From contig NZ_FMAG01000009.1 in assembly GCF_900094585.1 (NCBI RefSeq), forward strand, positions 124,001 through 188,000: a DNA stretch of 64,000 nt, read 5' to 3'. Positions within the stretch are counted from its first letter, which is position 1, and each line of letters starts with the position of its first letter. The notes under the pieces are model-generated. The model was given only the letters and a program-made list of their open reading frames with translations. It searched no databases and was not told the origin of the DNA. Made by a program: the position numbers and the translations under genes. The stretch comes from Martinezella multihospitum. GTDB taxonomy: Bacteria > Pseudomonadota > Alphaproteobacteria > Rhizobiales > Rhizobiaceae. Positions 54,120 to 63,009 of this stretch are shown here, in pieces.

Positions 54120-55793
54120 TCAGGCGGCGCGGCGCATGACCATGTCGCGGATCATCGAGTCGGCCAGGCGGAATTGGGCCAGCAGCATGTGCAGCGCATC
54201 CGCCTCGTTGGCGAGCCTGAGGCTTGCAGCCGTGCTTTCCTCGACCATGGCAGCGTTCTGCTGGGTGGTCTGATCCAGTGAGTTGATTGCCGAATTGATT
54301 TCCCGAAGGCCGATCGTCTGTTCCTTCGAAGCCTTCACGATGGCGGCGACGTTGGTGTTGATGTCGCCGACCTGGGTGACGATCTCTTCCAGTGCCTTGC
54401 CTGTCTGGCCGACAAGGCCGACGCCGTTCCTGACGTGCTCGCTCGAGGCGGTGATGAGTGCCTTGATCTCCTTGGCGGCGCTGGCCGAGCGTTGTGCCAG
54501 CTCGCGTACCTCCTGCGCCACGACGGCAAAGCCTTTGCCAGCCTCGCCGGCTCGTGCCGCCTCGACGCCGGCATTCAAGGCCAGAAGGTTAGTCTGGAAG
54601 GCGATGTCATCGATGACGCCGATAATATTGGTGATTTCGCGGGAGGACTTCTCGATCTGATCCATGGCGGCGACGGCGTTGCGGACCACCGTGCCGGATT
54701 GTTCGGCGCCGCGCTTGGTCTCTGCCACCAGACGCCCGGCTTCCTCGGCCCGCTGGCTGGAATCGGCGACCGTCGTGGTGATTTCCTCCAGGGCTGCCGC
54801 CGTTTCTTCCACGGAAGCTGCCTGCTGTTCTGTGCGTCTTGAGAAGGCCTCGGCCGAATCGCCGAGCTCGCGCGAGCCGGCGGCAATGGCGCTGGCATTG
54901 TGGCCGACGGTGGTCAGCGTCTCGGAAAGCTTTTCGATCGTCGCGTTGAAATCGCGGCGAAGCTGCTCCATGGAGGGCACGAAGGGGCGCTCGAGTGTTT
55001 TTGTGAGGTCGCCTTCCGACAGGCTGCGGAGTGCTGCGGCAAGCTCGCTGATGGCGCTCATGCGCGAGGTAACGTCTGTCGCGAACTTCACGACCTTGTA
55101 GACCCTGCCCTCGGCATCGACGATGGGATTATAGGCCGCCTGAATCCAGATTTCCTTGCCGCCCTTGCCGTAGCGGACGAATTCATTGGCGATGAACTCG
55201 CCCTGCGCCAGGCTTTGCCAGAAGCGCTTGTATTCCTCGGTGCGGGCATAGGCAGGGTCGCAGAAAATGCTGTGATGCTTGCCGACGATCTCGGCGAGTT
55301 GATAGCCCATGGCATTGCAGAAGTTCTCGTTCGCCGTCCGGATTTCGCCGGTCGGCAGGAATTCGATGACGGCTTGCGAGCGCGAGAGCGCCTCGAGCTT
55401 ACTGGCATCGTCGATCGCCTTCTTCTTGGCTTCGGTGACATCGGCGGCGAATTTTACAACCTTCACCGGTTTTCCGTTGCGGAAGACGGGGTTGTAGGAG
55501 GCCTGTATCCAGATCTCGCGATTGCCCTTGGCAAGACGCTTGTAGGTGCCGGCATCATATTCGCCACGGCCGAGACGCGCCCAGAAGTCATGATAGGCAG
55601 GGGTTGTCACATAGGCGGGATCGCAGAACATCCGGTGATGATTGCCGACGATTTCCTTCAGCTCATAGCCCAGCGCGCGGCAGAAATTCTCGTTTGCAGT
55701 CAGTATCTTACCTTGAAGGTCGAATTCAATGATAGCCTGCGATTTGGAAACGGCGGAAAGAATGCGGCTGGCATCCGATGATAGACTGAACAT
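54120..55793 (-). CDS. Soluble PAS-PAS methyl-accepting chemotaxis protein
   Basis: A 557-residue chemoreceptor with no membrane segment and no HAMP. Two tandem PAS domains (about residues 1-120 and 125-245) are close duplicates. Each has a NENFC motif, a GY(E/Q)L(K/A)EIVG motif and HHRMFCDPAY or HHSIFCDPAY. A linker leads to the signalling coiled coil with the hairpin tip IIGVIDDIAFQTNLLALNAGVEAARAGEAGKGFAVVAQEVRELAQRS. There is no C-terminal CheR-binding pentapeptide. The layout matches cytoplasmic receptors such as BdlA. Both PAS domains keep a Cys in the FCDP motif. Signals are presumably intracellular. Confidence 0.93.
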   Translation of the reverse strand: MFSLSSDASRILSAVSKSQAIIEFDLQGKILTANENFCRALGYELKEIVGNHHRMFCDPAYVTTPAYHDFWARLGRGEYDAGTYKRLAKGNREIWIQASYNPVFRNGKPVKVVKFAADVTEAKKKAIDDASKLEALSRSQAVIEFLPTGEIRTANENFCNAMGYQLAEIVGKHHSIFCDPAYARTEEYKRFWQSLAQGEFIANEFVRYGKGGKEIWIQAAYNPIVDAEGRVYKVVKFATDVTSRMSAISELAAALRSLSEGDLTKTLERPFVPSMEQLRRDFNATIEKLSETLTTVGHNASAIAAGSRELGDSAEAFSRRTEQQAASVEETAAALEEITTTVADSSQRAEEAGRLVAETKRGAEQSGTVVRNAVAAMDQIEKSSREITNIIGVIDDIAFQTNLLALNAGVEAARAGEAGKGFAVVAQEVRELAQRSASAAKEIKALITASSEHVRNGVGLVGQTGKALEEIVTQVGDINTNVAAIVKASKEQTIGLREINSAINSLDQTTQQNAAMVEESTAASLRLANEADALHMLLAQFRLADSMIRDMVMRRAA

Positions 55794-56042
55794 TCCTATT
55801 CCCTCTTAGAAAGCTCGCGTTTGTCTTGCGTCGATTAATGGCATCGAAGCGGGCGGCCGCGCTCGCCGGCGCGCCGAAAGACGACGTTCCGCAAGGGATG
55901 GTCGGAATGTTGAGATTGTATTTTCTTTCCTCGCTTCACAATCGATGATGGAGTTGCCTCCTTTAATTTTGAGTAAAAATTAGCTTATTAGAAATTATAA
56001 TTTAAATAAAATATAATGAACTAAAATTAGGGGATAATAAAA
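55794..56042. other. Chemoreceptor upstream region with an AT-rich tract
   Basis: The 300-bp gap between the chemoreceptor start and the cheW end holds no gene. From 55975 to 56042 it is strikingly AT-rich (runs such as AATTTAAATAAAATATAAT), while 55840-55880 is GC-rich. The tract may hold the chemoreceptor promoter on the minus strand. No defined box was identified. Confidence 0.4.
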
Positions 56043-56068
56043 AAACCGCCGCGAGAGGGCGGCGGTTT
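56043..56068 (-). terminator. Rho-independent terminator of cheW
   Basis: AAACCGCCGC at 56043-56052 and GCGGCGGTTT at 56059-56068 form a perfect 10-bp stem. On the minus strand it is followed by TTTTTTTATTA, giving a strong terminator just after cheW. Confidence 0.85.
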
Positions 56069-56093
56069 CTTAAAAGAGGACTATTGCTTGAAG

Positions 56094-56570
56094 TTACGCA
56101 GCCAGTTCGTCTGCCTCGTTTTCCTTGAACATCTTGGCGAGGTTCAGAAAGCAGATCATGCCGTTCTCGGTGGCGATGATGCCTTCGCAATAAGCGCGAT
56201 CGAAGGAGGCCGTGACTTCCGGAACGGGCTGAACCTGTTCGGAAGCGATCGTCAGGATATCGGAGACGCGATCGACCAGCATGCCGATGACCATATTGTG
56301 CACTTCGGCGACGACGATGGCGCTGCGCTCGTTGGCGACCGTGCTCTGCATGCCGAGCTTGTAGGCAAGGTCGATGATCGGGATGACCGAACCGCGCAGG
56401 TTCATGACGCCGATGACATCGGCTGGCGCATGCGGGATCGGCGTCGACGGTGCCCAGCCGCGGATTTCGCGGATCGTGGTGGTCTTGACGCAGAATTCCT
56501 GATCATGCAGCCGGAAGGCAATGATCTCCAGAGTATCGCCGCTGAAGCTGGTGGAATTGATCGTGGCCAT
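56094..56570 (-). CDS. cheW: Chemotaxis coupling protein CheW
   Basis: A 158-residue SH3-like adaptor that links receptors to the kinase CheA. The start at 56570 (MATINSTSFSG) has GGAAGAA upstream, and an ATG 15 bases earlier has no site. The family features are IIAFRLHDQEFCVKTTTIREIRGW, VMNLRGSVIPIIDLAYKLG and VGMLVDRVSDIL. It lies upstream of the soluble receptor on the same strand, separated by its own terminator, so the two are separate units likely serving the same cytoplasmic chemotaxis array. Confidence 0.95.
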   Translation of the reverse strand: MATINSTSFSGDTLEIIAFRLHDQEFCVKTTTIREIRGWAPSTPIPHAPADVIGVMNLRGSVIPIIDLAYKLGMQSTVANERSAIVVAEVHNMVIGMLVDRVSDILTIASEQVQPVPEVTASFDRAYCEGIIATENGMICFLNLAKMFKENEADELAA

Positions 56571-56726
56571 GAACGTTCTTCCCATTGAACCCGTGACGCC
56601 GAATGCGGCGCGTTATTTGGCACGATAGAGCAAGAAGATTGCTTAAACCTAAACCTATACAAGCGGCTTCAATAGTATTGGCTGGCAAAACAAGATGCTG
56701 GAAGTATGGAGGTTGTAAAGGGAGAG

Positions 56727-56883
56727 CGGCCACCCGCCCTCGTGGTTCGAGACGGCCCTTTGGGCCTCCTCACCATGAGGGCTGGTCTTTTGAGCGCTGC
56801 CGCCAAAGAGGGGCAAGCCATATCAAGGACCGGGCCTCCTCCATCCTCATCCTGAGCCTGTCGAAGGACGAGGGTGGCCCCAG
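56727..56883 (+). repeat. Rhizobial mosaic palindromic element, copy B
   Basis: It begins GGCCACCCGCCCTCGTGGTT and ends GACGAGGGTGGCCCC, with internal CCTCACCATGAGGGCTGGTC. It shares these blocks with copies A (33540) and C (58561). It occupies most of the 372-bp gap between the cheW start and the arginase end. The rest holds nothing recognisable. Confidence 0.75.
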
Positions 56884-56942
56884 ATAGGAATGCCGCCCGC
56901 CGGCAATCCACCACCGGATTCCTCTGCCAGACGGACAGCGCC

Positions 56943-57878
56943 TCAGGCGGCCCGGGTCGGGCGATCGAAGATGCGCCGCCCGAAGAGGCTTGCCGCCATT
57001 TCTACCAGCACGCGCGCGCTCTTGCCGCGATCGTCGAGGAACGGATTGAGCTCGACGAGGTCGAGCGACGAGACGAGGTTGCTGTCGGAGAGCATTTCCA
57101 TGATGAGATGCGCTTCGCGATAGGTCGCGCCGCCCGGCACCGTCGTTCCGACGCCCGGTGCGATATCGGGATCGAGAAAATCCACGTCGAAGCTGACATG
57201 CAGCAGGCCGTTGGCGGCGCTGACCGTATCCAGCACCTTGCGCATGATGGCGGCCACGCCCTGCTCGTCGAGCGAACGCATGTCGAAGACGTTGACGCCA
57301 TGCTCGCGAATTTCCTCGCGCTCGCGCGGGTCGACGGAACGGATGCCAACCTGGAAGACCTTCGTCGGATCGACCAGCGGCCGCCCGGCCGGCAGAACGC
57401 CTTCTATCTCCGCCTCGCCGCAATAGTAGGCGACAGGCATGCCGTGAATATTGCCCGATGGCGAGGTGGCGGGCGAATTGAAATCGGAGTGAGCGTCGAG
57501 CCAGAGCACGAAGAGCGGACGACCGACTTCCGCTGCGTGGCGGGCCATGCCGGAGACGCTGCCCATGGAGAGGCTGTGGTCGCCACCAAGGATCAGCGGG
57601 AAGCCGCCCGATGAGGCGACGTCATAGACCTTCGCCTCCAGCGCACGCGTGAAAGCGCCGACGATCTTCAGATTGTGGGCGTCGGGATGCTCCGGCAAAT
57701 CCGCTGCCGGCGCCGGATGCAGGTCGCCGCTATCCGTGACACGATGGCCAAGTTCGGTCAGTGTGGTTTCGATGCCTGCGATGCGGAGCGCCGTCGGACC
57801 CATGCCGGCGCCGCGGCGGCCGGAGCCTTCCTCCAGGGGAACGCCGATCAGGGTAACGGGAGTGGATTGCGTATTCAT
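56943..57878 (-). CDS. rocF: Arginase
   Basis: Cleaves arginine to ornithine and urea. The 311-residue protein carries the complete dimanganese site: His101 (GGDHSLSMG), Asp128, His130 and Asp132 (DAHSDFNSP), Asp231 and Asp233 (SFDVDFLDPDIAPGVG). His145 in SGNIHG is the conserved proton-relay histidine. A divergent Lrp-family gene 225 bp upstream is the likely regulator. No ornithine cyclodeaminase is adjacent, though rhizobial arginase often pairs with one. Confidence 0.95.
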   Translation of the reverse strand: MNTQSTPVTLIGVPLEEGSGRRGAGMGPTALRIAGIETTLTELGHRVTDSGDLHPAPAADLPEHPDAHNLKIVGAFTRALEAKVYDVASSGGFPLILGGDHSLSMGSVSGMARHAAEVGRPLFVLWLDAHSDFNSPATSPSGNIHGMPVAYYCGEAEIEGVLPAGRPLVDPTKVFQVGIRSVDPREREEIREHGVNVFDMRSLDEQGVAAIMRKVLDTVSAANGLLHVSFDVDFLDPDIAPGVGTTVPGGATYREAHLIMEMLSDSNLVSSLDLVELNPFLDDRGKSARVLVEMAASLFGRRIFDRPTRAA

Positions 57879-57903
57879 CGGCGTTGCTCCGAGGGTTAGA
57901 GCG

Positions 57904-57995
57904 ATTCCGGAAAAGGCCGCAGCGGCTTTTCATCCGGAATTGCGAGAAAACAATGAGATAGAGCGGTTCGGGGAATCCGTGAAGAGCCGAACCGC
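57904..57995. repeat. Rhizobial AGCGATTCCGGAAAA palindromic element
   Basis: Two hairpins in tandem: ATTCCGG (57904-57910) with CCGGAAT (57934-57940), and GCGGTTCGG (57963-57971) with CCGAACCGC (57987-57995). The surrounding text is like a common dispersed Rhizobiaceae element as I recall it. It lies in the divergent arginase/Lrp promoter region and may influence either gene. Confidence 0.65.
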
Positions 57996-58103
57996 CCGGT
58001 ATGATGTCGGGCGCATTATCGATTGTCTGCATGACAGCAAAAAGATGGAAAATTGCCGAAAATAGACTAGCTTTTGACAGATTGATCAATTCGATTTAGC
58101 AGA

Positions 58104-58544
58104 ATGACAAGCCATATGGATGACCTCGATCGCGACCTCCTGAGTGCGCTGCGCAACAATGCGCGTATCTCCGTTTCTTCCCTGGCTGCTGCGACCGGCG
58201 CATCGCGCGCGACCGTGGCCGCCCGTATCGAACGGCTTGTCGAAAACGGCACGATTGCCGCCTTCACCATCCGCACCGGCCACGAGACCCGCGCCGCCGG
58301 CGTCAGGGCGATTGTCTTGATCGAGGTGCTCGGCAAGCTGGCCGACAAGGTCGCCGATCAGCTTCGCGGCCTGCCGCAGGTGAGAGCCTTGCACAGCACC
58401 AACGGCAAATGGGATTTCATTGCCGAACTCGAGGATCGCGATCTTGCCTCGTTCGACGAGACGCTGCGCCGTATCAGGCTCATCAACGGCATCAACACGA
58501 CCGAATCCAATATTTTGCTGAAGACCAGCAAGATGGGCTTTTGA
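58104..58544 (+). CDS. Lrp/AsnC family transcriptional regulator
   Basis: A 146-residue Lrp protein. The helix-turn-helix is MDDLDRDLLSALRNNARISVSSLAAATGASRATVAARIERLVENGTIAAF, followed by an AsnC ligand domain (VRAIVLIEVLGKLADKVADQLRGLPQVRALHSTNGKWDFIAELE). ATG 58116 (MDDL) is also a possible start. Divergent from arginase, it probably activates it in response to arginine or ornithine, as ArcR-type Lrp proteins do. Confidence 0.93.
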   Translation: MTSHMDDLDRDLLSALRNNARISVSSLAAATGASRATVAARIERLVENGTIAAFTIRTGHETRAAGVRAIVLIEVLGKLADKVADQLRGLPQVRALHSTNGKWDFIAELEDRDLASFDETLRRIRLINGINTTESNILLKTSKMGF

Positions 58545-58560
58545 TTATTTTTCGGGAGGA

Positions 58561-58730
58561 GTCACCCGCCTTCTTGCTTCGAGGCTCCGGCCTTTCGGTC
58601 TACGCACCTCGGCATGAGGGCTGATCTTCTATGCGTGGCGGCAAAACTCTTCCCGTCTCACCCTGAGGTGCTTTGACGATTGAGCGTCGGCGAAAGCGGC
58701 AAAGCCTCGAAAGGCGAGGTGGCCGCGCAT
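58561..58730 (+). repeat. Rhizobial mosaic palindromic element, copy C
   Basis: It starts TCACCCGCCTTCTTGCTTCG and has internal CACCTCGGCATGAGGGCTGATCTT and CTCACCCTGAGGTG blocks. It is the most diverged of the three copies. It sits between the convergent Lrp and tamB genes and accounts for nearly all of the 215-bp gap. Confidence 0.7.
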
Positions 58731-58759
58731 TGGCTTGAGCAGAAAAGCGCGAGATCTTC

Positions 58760-61700
58760 TCAGTATTCATGCTCGTAAACGATGCCGGCTTCGCCGGCGC
58801 CGTCCGAACCCGCCGCGCCACGCAGCTTTACGCCGCGACCGACATTGAGGTTGATGATCGCCTTGGTGTTGTTGGAGGCGCCCTGCTGCAGTTCGATATA
58901 GGTGCGTTTGTTCAGATACTTGCCGGCGCCGACCTGTGCCTGGCCGTTCGCATCCGTCGAGATGTCGAGATCGTCGACGCCGAGATGGCTGCGCAGGCCT
59001 TCGAACAGCGAAGTGGAGCGGCCGCCGGCCAGCTGGCTTGCCGCATCGGCAAGCTGGGCGATCTGCATGGCCGATAGTTTCGACATGGACTGGCCGAAGA
59101 TCAGCTGCGCCAGCACCTCATCCTGCGGCAGGGCCGGCGATGAGGAGAAGCCGATCTGCGGGTCGGTCGCCAGACCGGTGACATCGACCGTTATGGTGGT
59201 GGAGCCTGCCGTCGATGTTGCTTCCATGTTGAGCGCCGGCGTCAGGTCGCCGCCGAAGGTGATCTTGCTGGTATCAGTGAAATCCAGCCGGCGGCTCAAG
59301 ATGGTCAGACGTCCGCGCCGCATGGTGAAACCGCCGGATACGATTGGTTCTGCTGCCGTGCCGCGCACGGTGATGCTGCCGCCGAGTTCGGCATCGATGC
59401 CGCGGCCGCGCACGAAAATCTGCGAGGGGGCATCGAGCTGCAGATCGATGCCGAGTGTGGTCGATTTGCTGCGAGGCGCCTCCGGCTTCTGATCCTTGAA
59501 CTGGGCATTGACCGCAGCGGGGGCATTCTTGTGCTTGATGTTGATCTCCGACAGCGAGGCTGGCAGCTTCTGCGGCACGGTGATCGATGCCTTGTTGATC
59601 CTGAGATTGCCCGTCAGCATCGGCGCGGTCATCAGCGGTCCCTTGACGCCGAGCGTGCCGTTGACGGTTGCGGCGACGAGGGTCCCGTCGACATAGGTCG
59701 CGTTGCTGAACTTCATCTGGATATCGGCAGGGAAGCCGCTATCCGGGGTAATGCCGACCGTGCCGCTGCCGGAAATGCTGCCGCCGCTGGTGAGATTGCC
59801 GCTTAGCCGCGAGATGACGGCCTGCCTGCCGTCGAGTGTTACAGTGACGGCAAGGCCGCTGAGCGTCAGGTTTCGCCGAACATCGACCAGCTTGGCGCCG
59901 TCGGTGGTGATCGAGCCGGTAATAGCAGGTGCCGCCGTCGTGCCGCCGATCTGCATGTCGATTTTCGCCGTACCCGTCATGACCAGGCCCTGGGCGGCCA
60001 GCTGGCCCGCCAAGGCGTCGAACGGCAGATTACCGGCAAACTTCAGCGCCATCGCCTTGTTGCCGGCAATGGCGACGGTGCCGCCACCATTCAGCGCCAA
60101 GCCGCTCTGGCCGGTCAGGTTGGTGTTGATGGTGACGACGTTCTCGGCGAACTTGCCGTCGGCCTTGATACCGAGCGGTGCGAGGCCGGCGGATTTCGTC
60201 TGGCTCGTGGCGGCGCCCGACCAATTGGTCTGGAACACGACCGCAGGAGAGGTCGCCTTGCCGGTGACCGCCACGGTGCCCGAGATCATGCCCTCCGCCG
60301 CAAGCGTCGGCGCAAAGACATTGGCAAGGCTCGCGGGCAGGTTGGCGATCCTGGCATTGATGTTCAGGGTTTGGCCCGCGGTGCCGTCGACCGTCACCGA
60401 ACCGCCACCGGTCTGGAGGGTCAGGCCGTTTAGCGAGGCGATGCCGTCCTTGATGACGATCCTTGTCGGCGATGCGAGTTTCACCGGTATCGTGCGCGGT
60501 GCGCCTGCAAACGAGTCGAGGTTCATCGTCGTCTGGCCGCCGGCTGTTTCGACGCTGCCGCGTGTCGTCAGCGGTGCGTTGTCATAGGTCGATTTCAGGT
60601 CGAAATCCGTGCGGCTGCCCTGCTGGGCGAAGGTCAGGTTGAGATCGGCGATGCGGTTGGCGCCGGAGGCGATCGTATCGGCGCGGATGCTGCCATCGGC
60701 GGAGAAGGCCTTGAGATCATCGACGGCCAGCGCCACGGCCGGCTTACTGATGACGAGATCGTCGCGGCGGATGCCGCTGCCGGCGGCATTGACTTTCAGG
60801 CCGATCTTGCCGTTAGCGCTGGCGATATCGAGCGAGCCCTTGAGGTCACCCTCGGCCTTCTGCCCGGCAAGTGCGGCCAGCAGGCTGAGATCCGGCAGGT
60901 CGAAGGTCAGTGCACCTGTCGGCTCGAAGCTCGATGAAAGATCAAGCTTGCCCTGCAGCTTGTTGGTACCGATTTCGGCTGCCAGCGATGGAATGCTGGT
61001 GCGGCCATCCTTGGAAACAGCGTCAGCAGTGATGCGGATCGGCTTGCCGTCGATCGCACCGCTCGCTTGAACCTTCGCCTGTGGTGCCTTGGGATCGGCA
61101 GTGCCGGTCACGTTGAGGTCAAGCGTATCCAGCAATCGTCCCGCGAGCTTGACATTGACGGCCTTGACGGTCGCGTCGATGCCGAGCGCGCTCAGCGGCC
61201 CCTTGGCCTTGAGGCCGATATCGGCCTGTCCCTGCGCGTTCGGGACGAGCTTGGAAAGGTCGAGCACCTTACCGGATAGATCCGATGTCAGCGATTGCTC
61301 GTTGAGTGCGACGTTGCCGTTGATCTCTGCGACGTTGGATTTCACCGCAAGATTGGAGAGCGTCATCTTGGTCGGCACCGTGCCGGCGACCTGGCCTTCC
61401 AGGGAGATCGTGCCTTCGAATTTGTCCGAAACGCTGTCCGGCAGAACGCCGGGTAGGGCGAAAAGCTTGAAATTGCCCGTCAGCGCTTTGGACGACAGCG
61501 TGTATTTGCCGTTGACGGTGCCGCCGATGCTGGCGCTTTCGAGCGTCGTATTGTTGAAGCCGATCGTATCGGGCGAGAGCTGCAATGGTGCGGTCAGCGC
61601 GATCGGCGCGCGGATGAGACGATTGAGGTCGGGGCTGACGAAAGCCGTCTGGCCGACGACGAGACGAAGCTGCAGCGGGCCGGACATGCCGGTGAGGTTG

Positions 61701-62944
61701 AAGGCATCGCTTCGGGCGCTGAGATTGATCTGTCCGATATTGCCCTGCGGCGTGCTGGCGCTGTCGAGCGCGGCCTTGACATCGATCTTAACCGATTGAG
61801 CAGCACCCGTCAGCGCGATGTCGACCCGCGAAATCAGGGCGCGGACTTCGCCGTCTTCCATGGGCCAGCGGAAGTCGACGGGGCCGGAGGTGCCGATTAG
61901 ATTGGCATTGAGGCTGTTGTTGCCGGCAGGATCCAGCGTGCCCGATGCGGCAAGCACGGCGCTGCCGGTGGCAAGATTGCCGGTCTGGATGTCGATCTTG
62001 CCCTTGCCGTCGAAGGTTGCCGACAGATCGATCGTGGTCTGGCCGGCAAAGAGCGCCCGCATGGTCGGCGGCAGAAGCGAATCGACATCGCCGCCGCCCT
62101 TGACGTCGATGTGGTGCAGGCCGTCGTTGGAGAGGCTGTGGCGGCCAGTGATGGCGACTGTCGGCTTGCCGTCGAGTGCTGCCTGCAGCTTGCCGGCCCA
62201 ATTGGAGAGAGGTCCGTCACCGGAAAGATCGATATTGACGGCCGGGCCGCCCGGCAGGTGCAGAAGGCCGGCCAGCATGCCGTCGCGCGGTTCTGAAATC
62301 TGCGTTTTCAGCTTCAGCTGGTTCTCGGTCGGTGCGAAGGCGATATCGGCGGAAAGCTTGGCATCGGGCACATCATGCCTGGAGGCATTGAGCGTCAAAC
62401 CCATGCTGCTGCTGTTTGCCTTGACGCTGCCATCGGCGGCCAGAATGAAATCCTGTCCGGCAACAGCCTGTCCGATGCGCAGGTCAGGCAGGGCGATCTT
62501 GCCGATATCGATGGCGATGGGCAGGGAGAAACCGTTGGAGCTTGCCGGCTGCGTTGCCGGTGCGGCTGCGACCGTCGAAACCGGCAGCCGTTCGAAATCG
62601 GCGACATCGGCCGCGACACGATCAGCATGGAAGGTGCCGGTCAGCAAAGACAGCGGAGACCAGTCGATGGCAAGGTTCTGTACCTTGGCATAGGAGCCTT
62701 TCGTGTCGGACACAGTGATCGAACCGACCCTCAGATTGCCGTTCAGCAGCCCGGAGGGCGCAGCGATGGCGATGGTGCGATCCGGCGTAGATGCGAGCTT
62801 CGCCACCTGGTCGACGGCATAACCGGTTGCGGAGGGTACCAGGGCGACGACGAGCACAGCCGCAACCACGAGCACAAGGATCGCCACGACCGCGTAGGCG
62901 ATCCAGCGCACCAATCTGCCGAGGATTCGAATCAATATGCTCAT
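58760..62944 (-). CDS. tamB: Translocation and assembly module protein TamB
   Basis: A 1394-residue periplasm-spanning protein anchored by one N-terminal helix (LVRWIAYAVVAILVLVVAAVLVVALVP). The bulk is repetitive beta-rich AsmA/TamB-type sequence. The C-terminal DUF490 domain contains GGFTMRRGRLTILSRRLDFTDTSKITFGGDLTPALNMEATS, DPQIGFSSSPALPQDEVLAQLIFGQSMSKLS and a final GIVYEHEY strand. With TamA it helps assemble outer-membrane proteins or moves phospholipids between membranes. It lies 65 bp downstream of tamA on the same strand. Confidence 0.95.
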   Translation of the reverse strand: MSILIRILGRLVRWIAYAVVAILVLVVAAVLVVALVPSATGYAVDQVAKLASTPDRTIAIAAPSGLLNGNLRVGSITVSDTKGSYAKVQNLAIDWSPLSLLTGTFHADRVAADVADFERLPVSTVAAAPATQPASSNGFSLPIAIDIGKIALPDLRIGQAVAGQDFILAADGSVKANSSSMGLTLNASRHDVPDAKLSADIAFAPTENQLKLKTQISEPRDGMLAGLLHLPGGPAVNIDLSGDGPLSNWAGKLQAALDGKPTVAITGRHSLSNDGLHHIDVKGGGDVDSLLPPTMRALFAGQTTIDLSATFDGKGKIDIQTGNLATGSAVLAASGTLDPAGNNSLNANLIGTSGPVDFRWPMEDGEVRALISRVDIALTGAAQSVKIDVKAALDSASTPQGNIGQINLSARSDAFNLTGMSGPLQLRLVVGQTAFVSPDLNRLIRAPIALTAPLQLSPDTIGFNNTTLESASIGGTVNGKYTLSSKALTGNFKLFALPGVLPDSVSDKFEGTISLEGQVAGTVPTKMTLSNLAVKSNVAEINGNVALNEQSLTSDLSGKVLDLSKLVPNAQGQADIGLKAKGPLSALGIDATVKAVNVKLAGRLLDTLDLNVTGTADPKAPQAKVQASGAIDGKPIRITADAVSKDGRTSIPSLAAEIGTNKLQGKLDLSSSFEPTGALTFDLPDLSLLAALAGQKAEGDLKGSLDIASANGKIGLKVNAAGSGIRRDDLVISKPAVALAVDDLKAFSADGSIRADTIASGANRIADLNLTFAQQGSRTDFDLKSTYDNAPLTTRGSVETAGGQTTMNLDSFAGAPRTIPVKLASPTRIVIKDGIASLNGLTLQTGGGSVTVDGTAGQTLNINARIANLPASLANVFAPTLAAEGMISGTVAVTGKATSPAVVFQTNWSGAATSQTKSAGLAPLGIKADGKFAENVVTINTNLTGQSGLALNGGGTVAIAGNKAMALKFAGNLPFDALAGQLAAQGLVMTGTAKIDMQIGGTTAAPAITGSITTDGAKLVDVRRNLTLSGLAVTVTLDGRQAVISRLSGNLTSGGSISGSGTVGITPDSGFPADIQMKFSNATYVDGTLVAATVNGTLGVKGPLMTAPMLTGNLRINKASITVPQKLPASLSEINIKHKNAPAAVNAQFKDQKPEAPRSKSTTLGIDLQLDAPSQIFVRGRGIDAELGGSITVRGTAAEPIVSGGFTMRRGRLTILSRRLDFTDTSKITFGGDLTPALNMEATSTAGSTTITVDVTGLATDPQIGFSSSPALPQDEVLAQLIFGQSMSKLSAMQIAQLADAASQLAGGRSTSLFEGLRSHLGVDDLDISTDANGQAQVGAGKYLNKRTYIELQQGASNNTKAIINLNVGRGVKLRGAAGSDGAGEAGIVYEHEY

Positions 62945-63009
62945 GAAAGCGACAGTAACCTCAATTTTGTAACCGTGTGCTGAAACGTCCGCGACAACTA
63001 TACGGTCTG

